DNA of 64,000 nucleotides from Cryptomeria japonica (lineage: Eukaryota; Streptophyta; Pinopsida; Cupressales; Cupressaceae): contig NC_081405.1 of NCBI RefSeq assembly GCF_030272615.1, positions 604,918,177-604,982,176 on the forward strand, given 5' to 3'. Numbering within the stretch: the first letter of the stretch is position 1; the number at the start of each line of letters is the position of its first letter. A model generated the notes under the pieces. That model saw only the letters and a program-made list of their open reading frames with translations, was not told the origin of the DNA and made no database searches. A program made the translations under genes and the position numbers. Positions 34,474 to 46,765 of the stretch are shown piece after piece.

Positions 34474-36081
34474 CTAAATCTTGAAGGTCTTGCTATCCTT
34501 CTTAAAGGAAATGGAGTTCTCCTCTCCATCATAGATCACCTTCCTATCAAATTTCCAGGGTCTTCCAAGCAATAAGTGACATGCATCCATAGGAAACACA
34601 TCACAAAGGATCTTATCCTTATATCCTCCAATGGAAAACTCTACCCAAGTCTGTTCATTGACCAGCACACTCTGTCCTTTTTTCAACCAAGTCACCTTGT
34701 AAGGATTGGTGTGGGGTATTCTTGTGAGTTTCAACTTCCTAACTATCTCTTTTGAGATGATGTTGTCAATTGAGCCTATATCAACTATCACCTTGCACAC
34801 TTTACCAAGAAATTTGCATCTCACCCTAAACAATGCTCTCCTATGTTTGGGTTCCTCCTTAACCGGTTGTCTGATCAAAATCCTATTGAACATTAGATTC
34901 TCACAAACTTCTGATTCAATTTGGTCCACATCTGGTGTCTTGCTGCTTGAAGAGTCTTCTTGTGCATAAGCAACCCTCTTTCCACTATTTGATGTGGTAG
35001 GCTTGTTAGGGAATCTATATGTCGGGTGTCCCAATTGTCCACAATTGTAACACTTCATTGTTGCAAAATAGGAGTTGCCTCTGCCGGTACCTCTACCCCT
35101 ATTTGGACCACCTTGTGCACCTCTTCCTCTAGAATGTCCTCCTCTAGGATTGGTTTCATTGCCATGTTCAGTCAACTTGGCTTCTCCTTGGTTTCTCTGT
35201 TCATTTGTCTTGCTTTGGTAACCACCTCGGTGATTCACTTGATCTCTACCTCTGCCTCTACCCCTGTTATTGGAGTCTCCTTTCCTTTTGTTCCTCTCTT
35301 CTACCTTGCCAGTAAGCTGATGACACTTCTGGATAGTAGTAGGAGTCCATAGGCTTATCTCCTCTTGAATGTTCCACTTTAGGCCGCTTAGATACCTAGC
35401 CACCTTAATGGATTCATCTTCTTGGATTTTAGATCTTAGACATAGCTTTTGAAACTTCTCTATGTAGGAGGCCATATCAAGATCCTTCTGCTTCAATCCT
35501 TGTCTCTTTTTATGAAGCCGGACTTCATAATCCCCTGGTAAGTAGTTCTCCTTAATCTTACCCACCATAGCTTTCCAATTTGCAATAGGTAGCTTCCCCA
35601 TACTAACTCTTTCTTCTTGCAGGTACTTCCACCTTGTCAAAGCTACTCCCCTTAATCTTGATTTGGCAACTTTAACCTTCTGAGCCTCTGTCACTCCTTC
35701 ACACCCAAAGTGGTTTTCCATGCCCTCAATCCATTCCATAACAGTGTCAATGTCCATTCTTCCACTGAAATGTGGCAATCCTTCAAAGGCTTTCATGTTC
35801 AAGGCCTTAATAGCCTTCACAAATGGTTCTTCATTGAATAAGGGATAAGGTTCAAGGATAATGTCATCTATGTCTATAGTCTTCTTGCCTTTACCCTTGG
35901 TGTCTTCATCCCAAGGTCCTTGTGTCCTCTGATCCACCACTTCCTGCAGTTTATCCCTCATCTCACTCACAACTTCTTCAAGGAGTCTATTTTTCTCCTT
36001 CTGTTCGTCCACCTCTCTAGCTAGCTCTACATTAGTAACCATTCTTCTCTCCCCTATTGATACACCAGTATATAGAGACAT
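34474..36081 (-). pseudogene. Gypsy-C gag and protease (535 codons)
   Basis: ATG at 36,081 opens an uninterrupted frame to TAG at 34,474-34,476. Residues 20-50 are heptad-like and may form a coiled coil. Residues 95-260 are the retrotransposon gag domain (HFSGRMDIDTVMEWIEGME, YLPGDYEVRL). An Arg/Gly-rich stretch (272-336) precedes a zinc knuckle in which the last Cys is lost: Cys344, Cys347, His352, Phe357. The protease active site is Asp434-Ile-Gly436, with Ile instead of Thr. It continues to LLLGRPWKFDRKVIYDG. The TAG stands in frame directly before the RT segment, where relatives continue with Gln, so gag and pol were probably one polyprotein. Confidence 0.93.
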
Positions 36082-36100
36082 ACACAGTCTAACAAGTCTT

Positions 36101-36118
36101 TCACTCGCTCTGATACCA
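36101..36118 (-). promoter_or_regulatory. Primer binding site of Gypsy-C
   Basis: TGGTATCAGAGCGAGTGA on the minus strand, three bases after the 5' LTR. The first 12 bases equal the initiator-Met tRNA complement. Confidence 0.85.
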
Positions 36119-36121
36119 ATC

Positions 36122-37720
36122 TAATGGGATGGGGTTTGGGATAGACTAGCCTAGTCTATGCTCTTGGATCCTTTCCTTGGATCACCTGGTGTTCACCACA
36201 CACCCTATGGTCTCTAGGACTTCCCTTTGCTTGAGGAATCCCCTGACCATGCCCAATCCACCCACCAATGAGTTGCTTTACTGCTCCTAAGGTCTCACCT
36301 ACTCATGAGACTCAAAACACCTTACTATGGCTAATAAGGGCTAATCTTGTTCCACACCTTCCAAGGTCTTAGCAAGGTTGTTTTAGGTCTATTTCAAGGT
36401 TTTTCCACCCATTTATGAGCCCCCAAGAGGTTTCAAGATTCTAACCCCTTACCGATTTCACAAATTTGGGTTTTTGCCTTCAAAAAGGGCTACAAGGATT
36501 AGGACCAATTAGGCCTCGTAACCGGTCTTCTAGGGCTCCCTCTCACAAATGGTGCAAAAACAACCCAATCTCCCAAAAAGGAATGCCATTCATTTGGCAA
36601 GGACTCAAGTATTTTCTAGGTTTGAGGCCCCCAAGTGTCGGTACATTGTCCTTGGTGGATTTTAAAGGTTTTAAGGGTTTTTGTGAGGGTTTTTAGGGTC
36701 TGCCTGGGTCACAATGAGTGTTTTGAGTTTTAGCCACCTTGTTTAGATTGGTGGAGGCTCGTCCTTCATACCAATGATTCTTCACTCACTCCTTTGCACT
36801 TCCTCCAAAAGATGCACTCTCCACTATTCAACCTTGCTCTCCAAGACCTCTGCACCAACTGCCATTCCTAACCGGGCATTGTCCAGTCTCGCCTAGGAAT
36901 GGGTCTTTGCTTGGCCTCCTTGCATTTCTAAGGGTCTTGCTTGCTTGGGACTATAGTACAGGGTCTTCACATCCATTCCCCATGGTTTCATGGTGGTTCC
37001 ACAATGGGGAATGGAGTTAAGACTTCATTTACTCAAACTGGTCCAAAACTGGATAGTAAGACTGCAACTTACAAATTATTTACAAACACACTCAACCGGT
37101 AAACAAAAAGCTAATCTAATCATGCAAAATGAATATATATACACCAAAGAAGACATTACACACAGGTTTTCTTGCAAATCAATCCATTAGTTTTCTCGGT
37201 AACTGCATTCAAACTGACTGGTAACCCAAAAACAGTCACAGTCAATTTAGTTTGCTTGAGCCGTACAATCTCTGACATCCAACCCTTTAACTTAGGGTTT
37301 GTAACATCTTATACTACCCATACCTCGATCGGTGTGCCACATTTAGGGTTGTCCATGCCAACCTAAGGATTTTGACATCATGGTGGAAAAGTTGCTTGAC
37401 AACTTTTAAAAGTTGTCATCAAACTTTTGCAACTTTTGAGCAACTTTCCCAATGTTGCTCTTCATGACTCCTAGACCCACAATGGGCCAACCTAAGGACA
37501 CCACCATGATATGAAGGACCCCTAAACACCTCCAGGACACACATACCCTCCATTTTCAAGAAAATCACAATTTTGACTTATGACCCCTAAGATCTCCTCT
37601 AGGACCCTACCTAGGACCTATGAGCACATGGCCATTATTTTATGTACAATGGCTTCTAAAGAAGCATAACACCAACAAGAAAAAGAAAGAGAAAGAGTTT
37701 GGAAGGGTGCTCCTACACCA
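36122..37720 (-). repeat. Gypsy-C 5' LTR
   Basis: Counterpart of 29,825-31,423. The plus-strand start is TAATGGGATGG (TG mutated to TA) and the end is CTCCTACACCA, followed by the target copy GTCCT. Confidence 0.92.
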
Positions 37721-37896
37721 GTCCTGTCCAATCAGGTACCAAAATCAAGGGGTAGGATGATGTGCAAAGTGAAAATGGTGATAAATATGCATAGCAAGAG
37801 AAAAAGTAGGTCCATTTCAAGCCTCAAAGCAAGAATGCCAAGGTGAGGGCCCAAATGGAAACAAAATTTTAAGGGAGTACAATTTAGGATGCTACA

Positions 37897-38800
37897 TTTT
37901 TTATTTAATTTTAAGAATAATTTGAGTAACACTTGACTAAGGGTCCAACTTTTGCATGCTAGTGCAATTTTACACCATTAAAATAAATAAATTTATAATA
38001 GATCCTTGGTCTATGGGGAGAAACACTCTAGTGTTCATAAAATATTAGATAAAAGATGGGTAAAATGTATGCAAAAAATTAATATAGAATGTAAATGATA
38101 AAGGTGCAAGTACTTATAATTTTATCCAAGTTAGAGTAAAATATTATTAAAATAATATCATCAAGAAGTTGGAGGAAGAAGGAAGTGAGCATATGGAGTT
38201 GTTGATATAAATTTAATAACATCTAACCTCTACAAGGTTCAACAATGGATGTTTGGTTAGAAAAGTGTACCTAAGAGAGATAATCTAATGTGAGTAAGGT
38301 TATTTTTCAAAATGATAGACTTTTAAAAGGGAAATAGTGGAAGGTGAAAAATTAGATTCTAGCATAGGGATAATTTTCTCATTAGATAAGGATTATAGTG
38401 GGTAATATGTACCTAGGTAGGAAACTAATTACTAAAGCTTTTAAAAAAACATAGGTGTCTTGTGCACTATTTGGGTGTCAACACATTACACTAGTATCTT
38501 GGAGAAGATAAACAAATTTTAGATAATAGTTCTAGGTTGGTGAGTAGTATCAAAATGTGTATATATTTGGTTATCAAGGAGAGAAATAAGAGGAAGATAA
38601 TATTCCTAAATTTTTGCTTAAGAACACACAAAAAAGAGAGATGGGGTATTATTAGTTAACCCACTTATTATATTTTGATATTAATTTTTTTTATTTTCTT
38701 TTGTGTGTATTTTAGACAAAGTTCTAAGTACACAAATTCGATTGATAGGGTCAAAATAAATTAGCTGTGTATTCTCATGTATTTAAAATGATGGGAAGTT
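37897..38800. other. AT-rich intergenic DNA, nothing recognised
   Basis: Immediately outside Gypsy-A. No coding frame of note, no repeat match elsewhere in the window. Confidence 0.5.
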
Positions 38801-39566
38801 CATGAGCTATGCAAGATCTGTTTGTTGGATTTATAGCATGTGAATCACATATCTTGCAAGATATTGGTCTTAGCCTAGGCAACTCCCATGCACATAGGGA
38901 AGCTCATTCCAAAGATTGCAATTGTAGGGGTACTAAATATTCTGACATGGGTCTTCAAGGAGAGGAATCTCAGGCCTAGAAAGGGGATGGTCTTGATTTT
39001 GGTGGCTCTTAGGCTAGGAGGGCTTTGATGGATGATGAAGGTGTGGGGGGAAACAACCCCCAATTCAATGATATGTTGTGATCCGCCTACCCTTTTGCTA
39101 TCATGTTGTAATCCCCATTTTGGTTCTGGGATCTGCCCCTCATATTTGTTGGTGAAGCTCTCCCGGTTAATGGTTTTCAATTTTTCTCTCTCGGTCAATT
39201 CTCTTCAATTTTGTTAAGATGTATATGTAGTTTGAGTGTAGCTCTCCGATTTTCTATAGTTTGTTCAATTTTTGTGATCTCAAGTAGGATAGTTGTTGCA
39301 AATTGAGCCTAGCTCTCTGCCTTGATAATTTATGTGTTAGTTAGGTGCTATTGTGAGTCTAGAGTTTGTAAGAGCTATTATGTCCTCATCTTGGTATGGG
39401 TTGCTTTTTTATCCTCTAACTATGCTTCTAAAGATAGTCATAGATGGAGCTAGGCTCTTTGTGTTTTTGTCATATTTTCAAACTCCTTAAACTCTTTGTA
39501 TATGTTTCTTAATATTATTAATATAATATTTATGCACTTGCACTTGACCTACAAAAAAAAAAAAAA
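38801..39566 (+). mobile_element. Possible 5'-truncated LINE or other retroposon tail with poly(A)
   Basis: A less AT-rich stretch with broken open frames (for example GGTGTGGGGGGAAACAACCC near 39,043) runs into an AT-rich 3' part and ends in 14 A residues at 39,553-39,566. The phrase GCTAGGCTCTTTGTG...CTCCTTAAACTCTTTGTATA resembles plant LINE 3' ends. I could not find a convincing target duplication, so the left border is a guess. Confidence 0.4.
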
Positions 39567-42500
39567 TGTACATGAATGTAAAGTTTCTTATAAAAGTTAC
39601 TTAAAATATTCTTTCATTATTTCATTAATTCTCATTAAGTCATCTTTTAGACACCACTCAATTCTTAATGGGGTGAATAGTTAAAAATTATTTGTACTAT
39701 CATTCTAATAACTAATAAAATGATGAAGTGTCAAGAGCAATATAATGACAAAGAAATATAACTATGATTATTGAATTTTTAATGTCATTTGGACTATAAT
39801 AATAATTAATCTACATTACATCAATTAATATGCTCAATAACCAATATCTCAAAAAAAAGGAGAATTTGAGTAATAAGATTTGGAAAATAGTTTATGGATA
39901 TTCATGAAATGTCAAAAAGAATACAAAATATGTTTAAGAAAACGATGTTCTCACCTTTCCAAAACATATCACTAGAAACTCACTTTGTCTTTAACTTGAT
40001 ATATTACCTAGTAAGTTGTGAATTTGTGGACATAACAAAGGTTCTTATTTAGCTATAGAAATTACATATCCTATTTTTTAGATACACAATTAAAGTTTGC
40101 TAACCTAGAATAACCATTGGAATGTTCCTAATAATTAAAAATGAGTATTAATCAAGTGAGTGTAAAAGAAAGTATGTGTTTGTACATATAGGTTAGTTTT
40201 TTAGAATAATAAACGAATGATTGACCCTATTGATAAAACTACCTTATATGAAATAGATTGACATGAGTTATAATATTTATGAATAAAGGGATATTTGATT
40301 TTTTTTAATGAATGATGGGAAACCCTAATGTGTCAAAATTATTTCATATTTGCATTTATCAAAGCTTAGTTGAATAACTTTGAGAAATTGTTTTGTTATA
40401 CATGAATAATTATCATGATTTATCTCATTGATTTTTGGAATATGAATTTTGATTAAATAAATGATAATACTTTAGTTTAATGAAAAACATCGGTATTGAG
40501 CATTAGTGCCAATGGAACACAAAAACCAAAATTAGGTTTTAGGTAAACATAAAGATATTATTTTTAAATTAATCATCAAATACCTCTTGGGAGTGTGTTG
40601 CATGGTATATCCTTATCTAGGCTTCCATCTCTATTTCACCTGAGTACATGGCAGTGGACGAGAAAATCTGATATGGAAACAGACACTCAAAAGGGTTGCA
40701 TACCCACTAACACATTTTTCTAACATTGAGAATTGATAACATATGATGCATTTGAGTAGTAAATTTATTGATACCCTAACTATAGCAAACCTGGTGTGAT
40801 ATGGTTCAAGATTGGAAAGTCAAATTATGAACCATTTGGACGTTAGGTAGGCATGGCCATGAGAGATGAGATCCTAAGGCATATAATTGGCTCCTTGGTC
40901 CTATCCTTATAACATTTGATTTGATCCACAATTCCTTCCTAATGATATGTGTACTATGTCACTCTTTACAAATCTTATTGTAAACTACCTTCTTATTGAT
41001 CTAGCTAAAGTAATAATATGGCTTATCTTGAATATTATGTATCTAATTATCAATTGATCTTATGTTATGCATTTGGACATGTATAAATCTTAGAGGTGCA
41101 GGCATTGAGAGTAAGGAAAATATGCCATGATGGAATGCAAGAGTAATTTGGGTAAGGAGGGTTATCATGCTTTTTAACTAAAATAACTATTAATTTATCA
41201 TTTTAAAATTTAATCATTCTTGACATGGCTTTTAGTCAAATTATATTGTCACTTGTGGTTTTAAAAATGTAATATATTATTGTTTCAAAATAAAATATTT
41301 ATAAAATTATTCAAGTTTGGTGTAAGATGGGTTGTTTTGTGTCCATTAAGGGTTTACTTTTTAGGCATTACATGATGCTCCATCAAAGTGAAATTTGAAC
41401 CACCTATTTCTAGGTGGGACATATCCATCACTAAGTCTAAGATTTTCAACCAAATGAACCCAAAGAGCCCCATAAATGGGGGGAAACAATTTTGAGACAA
41501 ATATTTCTCTTTTTCTTTATCCCATGCCATGAACAAAAGAAGACAAATTCTAATTTTTGGCTACATTGTTAATTGCCTCTATTATGGAACTTTTAAATTG
41601 TATGGCCAACACGTCATTGAGCATTTATTTCCCTTGGAATATTATTTTATTCCTTTCCTTCTATAACTCTCATATGGTCAAAGATAATTTTGCAACCCAT
41701 AAGCTGAAGGTCATATATTTATGAAATATTAGCCACATATTGAATATTGATAGGAGATCTTGTAGTATCAAAATATGCCAATGTAGTTTCCTCGCCACTT
41801 TTTTACCAAAAAATCTTAGCCAATTCACACCACATCACTATATGATCACTAGTGTCATCCTTATTTTTGTATATACTCATTAATTTATCTTTACTTAACT
41901 CTACATCAATTAATTTTAAGTGTGTCTTGACTCCTTTAACTAAATTTATTACTATAATATTAATTTCTTTATTTAATACATTAACACTAAATATATTGAC
42001 ATGACATGTTTTTATCCCTACAATATGCTTTTGCAAAATTATCATAAATTCTTAAATACTAACCATTGTTTTAGCTACAACAATACAAACTATGTTAAGA
42101 AAGTGTAATGATTAACTAACTTTAGATTATTTGTCTTGTTACTAAAGAGTTAAATTTTAAGTAGCTATTATTTCAATACGCTAACCTAATGAAAATATTA
42201 ATTTAATAAATATTTTTTTTCAATGATAAGATAAACACCTACATCATGGGTGATTCTCTCTAGATATCATGATTCATTTATTTGGTATGAAATGATTTTA
42301 TTATTTTTTAGTTCCATTTAAAAGTATCAAATTATTTAACTTGGAACCATTTCTCTTAAGAAGAGTGGCATTGCTAATCTTCCTATTACCTCATCAAAAT
42401 CAATTCAATATATTTTTTTTAACTATTTTGTTCTCCATTTATAAGGAAAATAATAATATTGTTGTTCATTTCCATTAGTCTTCAATTATAATATTAATTT

Positions 42501-42777
42501 GTGAGGAAATAATGCTTAACCATAGGAAAGATCTATTAAGATTAATAGGATCTCAATTAAAAAAAATATTTCTCATTTTCTTAAAGTATGATCAAAACAA
42601 TGGATGTCTCCTTTATCCATAGACACTAGTCACAAGGGAAAAAATGTATTGGATTTATTTATAATAGTACTATTTTATTAATAACTCATACTCAACAAAG
42701 TACAACTTTATATATTATAAAGTTCCAAACATGATATTAGATGGATTTATTCTATTTATATACTAGTTATTCTAATA
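39567..42777. other. AT-rich intergenic DNA
   Basis: No gene or element recognised. The last part (about 42,110-42,777) is the 3' flank of the dioxygenase gene and recurs, diverged, at about 50,640-51,520. Confidence 0.5.
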
Positions 42778-45145
42778 CTATATTTTGAAGTGTAGTGGAT
42801 TATACAAATTTGGACCTGTTTTCTTCAAATATTCCACAATATCTCCTTTCACAACTACTTTATACAATTGTGGATGATGTTTGTCAATCATCTCTTTTGG
42901 ACAACGGATTTCAAATTCATCTAAAAAGTCATGAAAATAAGCCATTGATAGTCTATTTTTGTTTGATTTTCCATACACCACACGATGTTGAGCACTGCGA
43001 TACCTCCCATTACTCCACATCTGCAATAAACTATATGTTATATATATCACTTGAAAATTATAATGACATATTAATTTGTGAAATTTACCATTACATATTT
43101 TAATGTTTAAATCTTTATCTACAATACTATATGCGCAAGCATAATATTATAAACAATAGATATAAATTATGTATATATAAATATCTATATGTTGTCCCTA
43201 AAGTTTGGCTCAAGCATTCTAGTGCCAATGTGAAGTTTATAGGGTTTCCCTACTAGATTTCTCTAGTTATGAAAAAAATCTATATATTATTATAAACCTT
43301 CCAAAAAAATTAATTTTCATTTTCATGTAATTAGGATTGTTAAAAAAATAAACAAAAAAAACTATTTATAAGTAGTTATCCAAATTTTATTATAAAACCT
43401 TGTGAACAAAATTAGTGCTAAATATATCATTTTAATATGAGTGTTCTTTTTCAAAAAGTAGACGAAAATTATCTAATATATCTTTGATTATATTTAACAT
43501 ATATTGTATTATTGTTCATATATTAATAAGAAATTAATATTTTTTTATAATTTATATTAGTTGTGAAGAAACTCTAGAGATCTAGCTACATTAGAGTTTT
43601 ACGTATTTAGTGTTTGTATCACACTCTACATAGTCTATCATCAAAATGAAGAGAATATCCAATGGTTGTGATAGCACTTGTCTATTTAACGTCTAATATT
43701 TTTGACAATATTTTAACAATAGTTGTGACTTTAAAGTTGTTATTGTTGATAATGACTACCCACAAATGAATGAAGTGTATCCCTTAGATATAAAAAGCGA
43801 CGGATTATATGATGCCACATCAAGACACCAATAAAACTTGACTTAGTGCACAAGTATTGGTCTCACTTTTTTAGGGCCTTTTAGAACACCTTGACAAAAA
43901 GCATGATGATGTGGCATCATATTCAATGGTGTGACCCTGACACCTTACTTATAAGCAAGGGACTTGCCCAAGTAAGGTGCTGTAAAAAAATAGGAGTGAT
44001 TAAAAAATTTTAGTAAGAATTTTGAGAAGCACAGAAATTTTGAGAAACACAAAATTAGGGTGCTCAACTAATAAATCCTCTCCCCTAATAAACCATAAAA
44101 TATGATTAAATTTACGTGAAAATACAATTGTCTTTTCATAAAGAATCTGAGGTCCCATGTAAATGATAGGCTGGTTGAACGCACATAAAAAGTTTAAACA
44201 GTTAATGATCATTACTTTCAGTTAGTTTAAGTTCTTATTTCTAAAAACGTAATCTGGTTATATCTAGAAGTATAAGCTTAGTGTGTGATTTAAGAGAATA
44301 CATAATCTAGAGAAAAGGATTAGGCATTCGAAAAATCTACCTGTAAAACGTCACCGATGTTAATAACAAAAGATCCGGGCACAGGCTTAGTATATATCCA
44401 TTTGTCTTGCTTAGTTCGAATCTGGAGACCTCCAACATCATCCTGGTACAGTATTGTGATGCACGAGATGTCTGTGTGAGCTTTGGAGATCATCTCCTTT
44501 TCAGTGCTCTTGTCATAGTAATTCATCCGAAGATTTCCATACGATTTCTCAAACAGTTCTGATGCAGACTGGCTTGAAATGTCCACACCCAGACTCCAAA
44601 CAAGGAGCCTCAGAATTCTATGAGAAAGTTCTCTCACTTGAGTTCTGTACGCATTCAACTCCTCGCTGTACAAAAAAATAAGAGACGATGTAAAAATACA
44701 AGCAGTGAGTTTTTCAAAATAAAAGAATCTGCAAACAACATCATTACCAGAATGCTGGGTTTCCTTGTGGCCATAGTCTAGCAGAGATTTCTTCAACTGA
44801 GTTAGGAAGCAGGTGATCCCATGGAAATACCATGTTCTCAGGCGTGGTGTCTTTTGTGACATCATGTACTTCAAATGGACCATACCCAGCGTTGAAAATA
44901 GGGAAAATAGCTCTGTTCTTGATTTCAGCAGGCAGTGCAAACATATCTCTAATCCTTCCCTCTACTGCCTGAACAAGAGTTGGATTAATTCCATGGTTAA
45001 TCACCAAGAAGAAACCCAACTCCTGGCAAGCCTTCCTGAGCTTATTAAACTCCTCACTTTCCAGCTGTTTTATATCAACATTTTGTGAGCCGGGAAAGAG
45101 AGAGAGGTCGATAACTGGAATATCAGTTCCATTAAGTACCTCCAT
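42778..45145 (-). CDS. 2-oxoglutarate/Fe(II)-dependent dioxygenase (DOXC type), three exons
   Basis: Predicted coding exons 45,145-44,748, 44,665-44,341 and 43,020-42,778 give 321 residues with no stop. Introns are 82 and 1,320 bp, with GTAATG...TACAG and GTAGAT...TTGCAG borders. Residues about 8-110 match the N-terminal dioxygenase domain (IPVIDLSLFPG, ELGFFLVINHGI). The catalytic domain has Asn181-Tyr-Tyr183, the iron ligands His196, Asp198 and His253, and the 2-oxoglutarate-binding Arg264-Leu-Ser266. All key residues are present. Enzymes of this class hydroxylate or desaturate small molecules such as hormones and specialised metabolites in the cytosol, using 2-oxoglutarate and O2. The IWSNGR-like MWSNGRYRSAQHRV segment and the HPxLYK tail recall DAO-type (auxin-oxidising) and gibberellin-oxidase-like proteins, but the substrate cannot be told. 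Residue 241 ends exon 2 (GDVLQ). It is the only intact gene seen. No transcript evidence. Confidence 0.9.
43021..44340 (-). other. Intron 2 of the dioxygenase gene
   Basis: Non-coding, AT-rich. Contains an exact 16-bp inverted repeat, ATATGATGCCACATCA at 43,807-43,822 and its reverse complement at 43,907-43,922, separated by 84 bases. It also contains a segment (about 43,612-43,664) that recurs at 51,780-51,840 beside the exon 3 duplicate. Confidence 0.75.
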
Positions 45146-45212
45146 GACTGCTCAATCTATGCGCAGAGAGATTTTATTGAAGGTTGAATGTTGAAATCAG
45201 TATCAGTTTGTG

Positions 45213-45220
45213 TTTATATA
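45213..45220 (-). promoter_or_regulatory. Probable TATA box of the dioxygenase gene
   Basis: The minus strand reads CCTATATAAACAC here, 68-75 bases upstream of the ATG. That would place transcription start near 45,185 with a short 5' leader. Confidence 0.55.
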
Positions 45221-45224
45221 GGAA

Positions 45225-46765
45225 AGATTCTGTATGGAAAAGTTAAACATCATCTTATGCCCACTTCCACAATTGATCACCCTTAGAGAATTCAAGAAGG
45301 AAAATAATATTATTATAATACATCCTCTATGACAAACCGGTATATTATTACCACATTTAGTAGAAAATCTCAAAAACAGGAAGAACGAGGACATTACTAA
45401 TGCAATTTTCAACATGATGACAGTCAGAACAAATCAATGTAACATAAAACAACAAGATGGCATAAAGAAGAAAGTGAAATATTAATAAAATAATTCTCAA
45501 TGAAGCCATCATCACATGCGTGGGTGCACGACTTTCTCAACCAGTGTAAGTGCAGCTTCCAGAAATTTAGACCTTTCCCAGGCACAATCCATTATTGCAG
45601 TTTTGTCCACCTCTCTCCCATTGTTTATTATTATTCTAGAAATTTAGATAATTCCATGAATAGGTTTCCCTAAAACAAGTCAGAGCTAACGTTTACATCA
45701 GTTTAATATGGTCTATGTATTATATAAAAAATAAAAATTAGTATAGTATAGAGAGTCTAATAGTTGAACATTCATTTTGTGCTTATAATATCTAGTCATC
45801 TTTATAACATATGTATTCTATATATTGTAAATAAATTATCTATATGTAAATCAAAAAATTACCAAATATTGATGAAAATGGACCAATACTGAAGCTCACT
45901 AACAAGTGGCTGCCTTATAATCATTGTTAGATGATCTTTTTCCTTTAGTTTCTATTCATTGTAATCTCCATTGATTCAATACATGAAAAATAAAAGAGGG
46001 TGAAATAAATAATCTTTTGTTTCAAATAAAATATCATAGATATTCACTATAAGTGTGGCATTTATAAAATAAGATGTTCACTTAAACAAGTATTGTTATA
46101 ATAGTGAAAATATATTCTCTTATGTGTACAACAATTGAGGTAGCAATGCATATGCATTAGAGTATTTCATATTAATAATTTGTATTATCACATATATAAA
46201 AGGTAAGTACAATAAACACCTTGTATTTTTCCATGAAATGAGAGGGATTGTCAAATGGTTTTAGTGTTCAACTATTGGTCCATTTTTGTGGGATAATAAG
46301 TTGAATTTTGTATAATAGTGTGTTGTATTCTTTTGTTAAACTATTGGTCCTTTTGTGTTGGATATAAAAGTTAGAGATAACAAACATTTATGATTACTAA
46401 TAAGTATTTGGTCCATTTAAGTTGAATATAAGTTATATTTTTAATACATAAAAAAATTATATTCTACTAATAACAAACGTTATATTTTTATTCAACTATT
46501 AAGGGTTTTTAGATGAAGTTTTGGCCAAATATTTTGAAAGTTATTTTTTGGACACTTTGCACTACATGTGTTATTTTGATGAGTTGCATGATGAGTCACA
46601 CCTTCAAACCATAGTTGTAGATAGTTAAGTGTCCACTTTACATTTCTAAAAAAATGGAGGTCTTACATATTCCATGTAATGACTACACATTGAAAGTTAG
46701 TGCGCACAACTATGGTCCTCTCCTCTATATATATTTAATGTTATATATAAAATATGTTGAGACAT
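45225..46765. other. Upstream flank and AT-rich intergenic DNA
   Basis: Contains repeated phrases of the type CAACTATTGGTCCATTT (about 46,270, 46,340, 46,405), perhaps a decayed small repeat. Nothing else recognised. Confidence 0.45.

Larger units (their letters stand above)
29825..37720 (-). mobile_element. Gypsy-C, nearly complete chromodomain-type Ty3/Gypsy element
   Basis: 7.9 kb element with GTCCT at 29,820-29,824 and 37,721-37,725. The two 1,599-bp LTRs have equal length and about a dozen differences in the first 250 bases by eye. PBS, one long gag-pol frame with a C-terminal chromodomain, and polypurine tract are all present. It is the best preserved retrotransposon in the window, inactivated mainly by nonsense codons. 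Confidence 0.95.
10806..37896 (-). mobile_element. Gypsy-A, outermost LTR retrotransposon (heavily interrupted, 3' half off window)
   Basis: Minus-strand element read from 37,896 downward. The 5' LTR starts TGTAGCATCCTAAATTGTA at its right end, is split by Gypsy-C, and ends ...AAATACA at 28,805. Leader, gag (28,288-27,236), gag continued plus protease (18,433-17,310), and a post-protease segment (11,645-10,806) follow. Reverse transcriptase and integrase are not in the window; Copia-1 interrupts at about 10,806. Each interruption by Gypsy-C, X and Copia-2 shows a 5-bp target duplication. The reading of gag and protease picks up on the far side of X and Copia-2. Confidence 0.8.
28805..37896 (-). 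repeat. Gypsy-A 5' LTR, split by Gypsy-C
   Basis: Minus-strand start TGTAGCATCCTAAATTGTAC at 37,896 and end ...ACCAAATACA at 28,805. Gypsy-C occupies 29,825-37,720, leaving about 1.2 kb of LTR. The other LTR is off the window, so the ends rest on TG/CA, the primer site and the recognisable start. Confidence 0.65.

Noticed and set aside
35026-35352. 108-codon plus-strand frame
   Set aside because: Antisense shadow of the Arg/Gly-rich part of Gypsy-C gag.
44813-45088. 91-codon plus-strand frame
   Set aside because: Antisense to dioxygenase exon 1.
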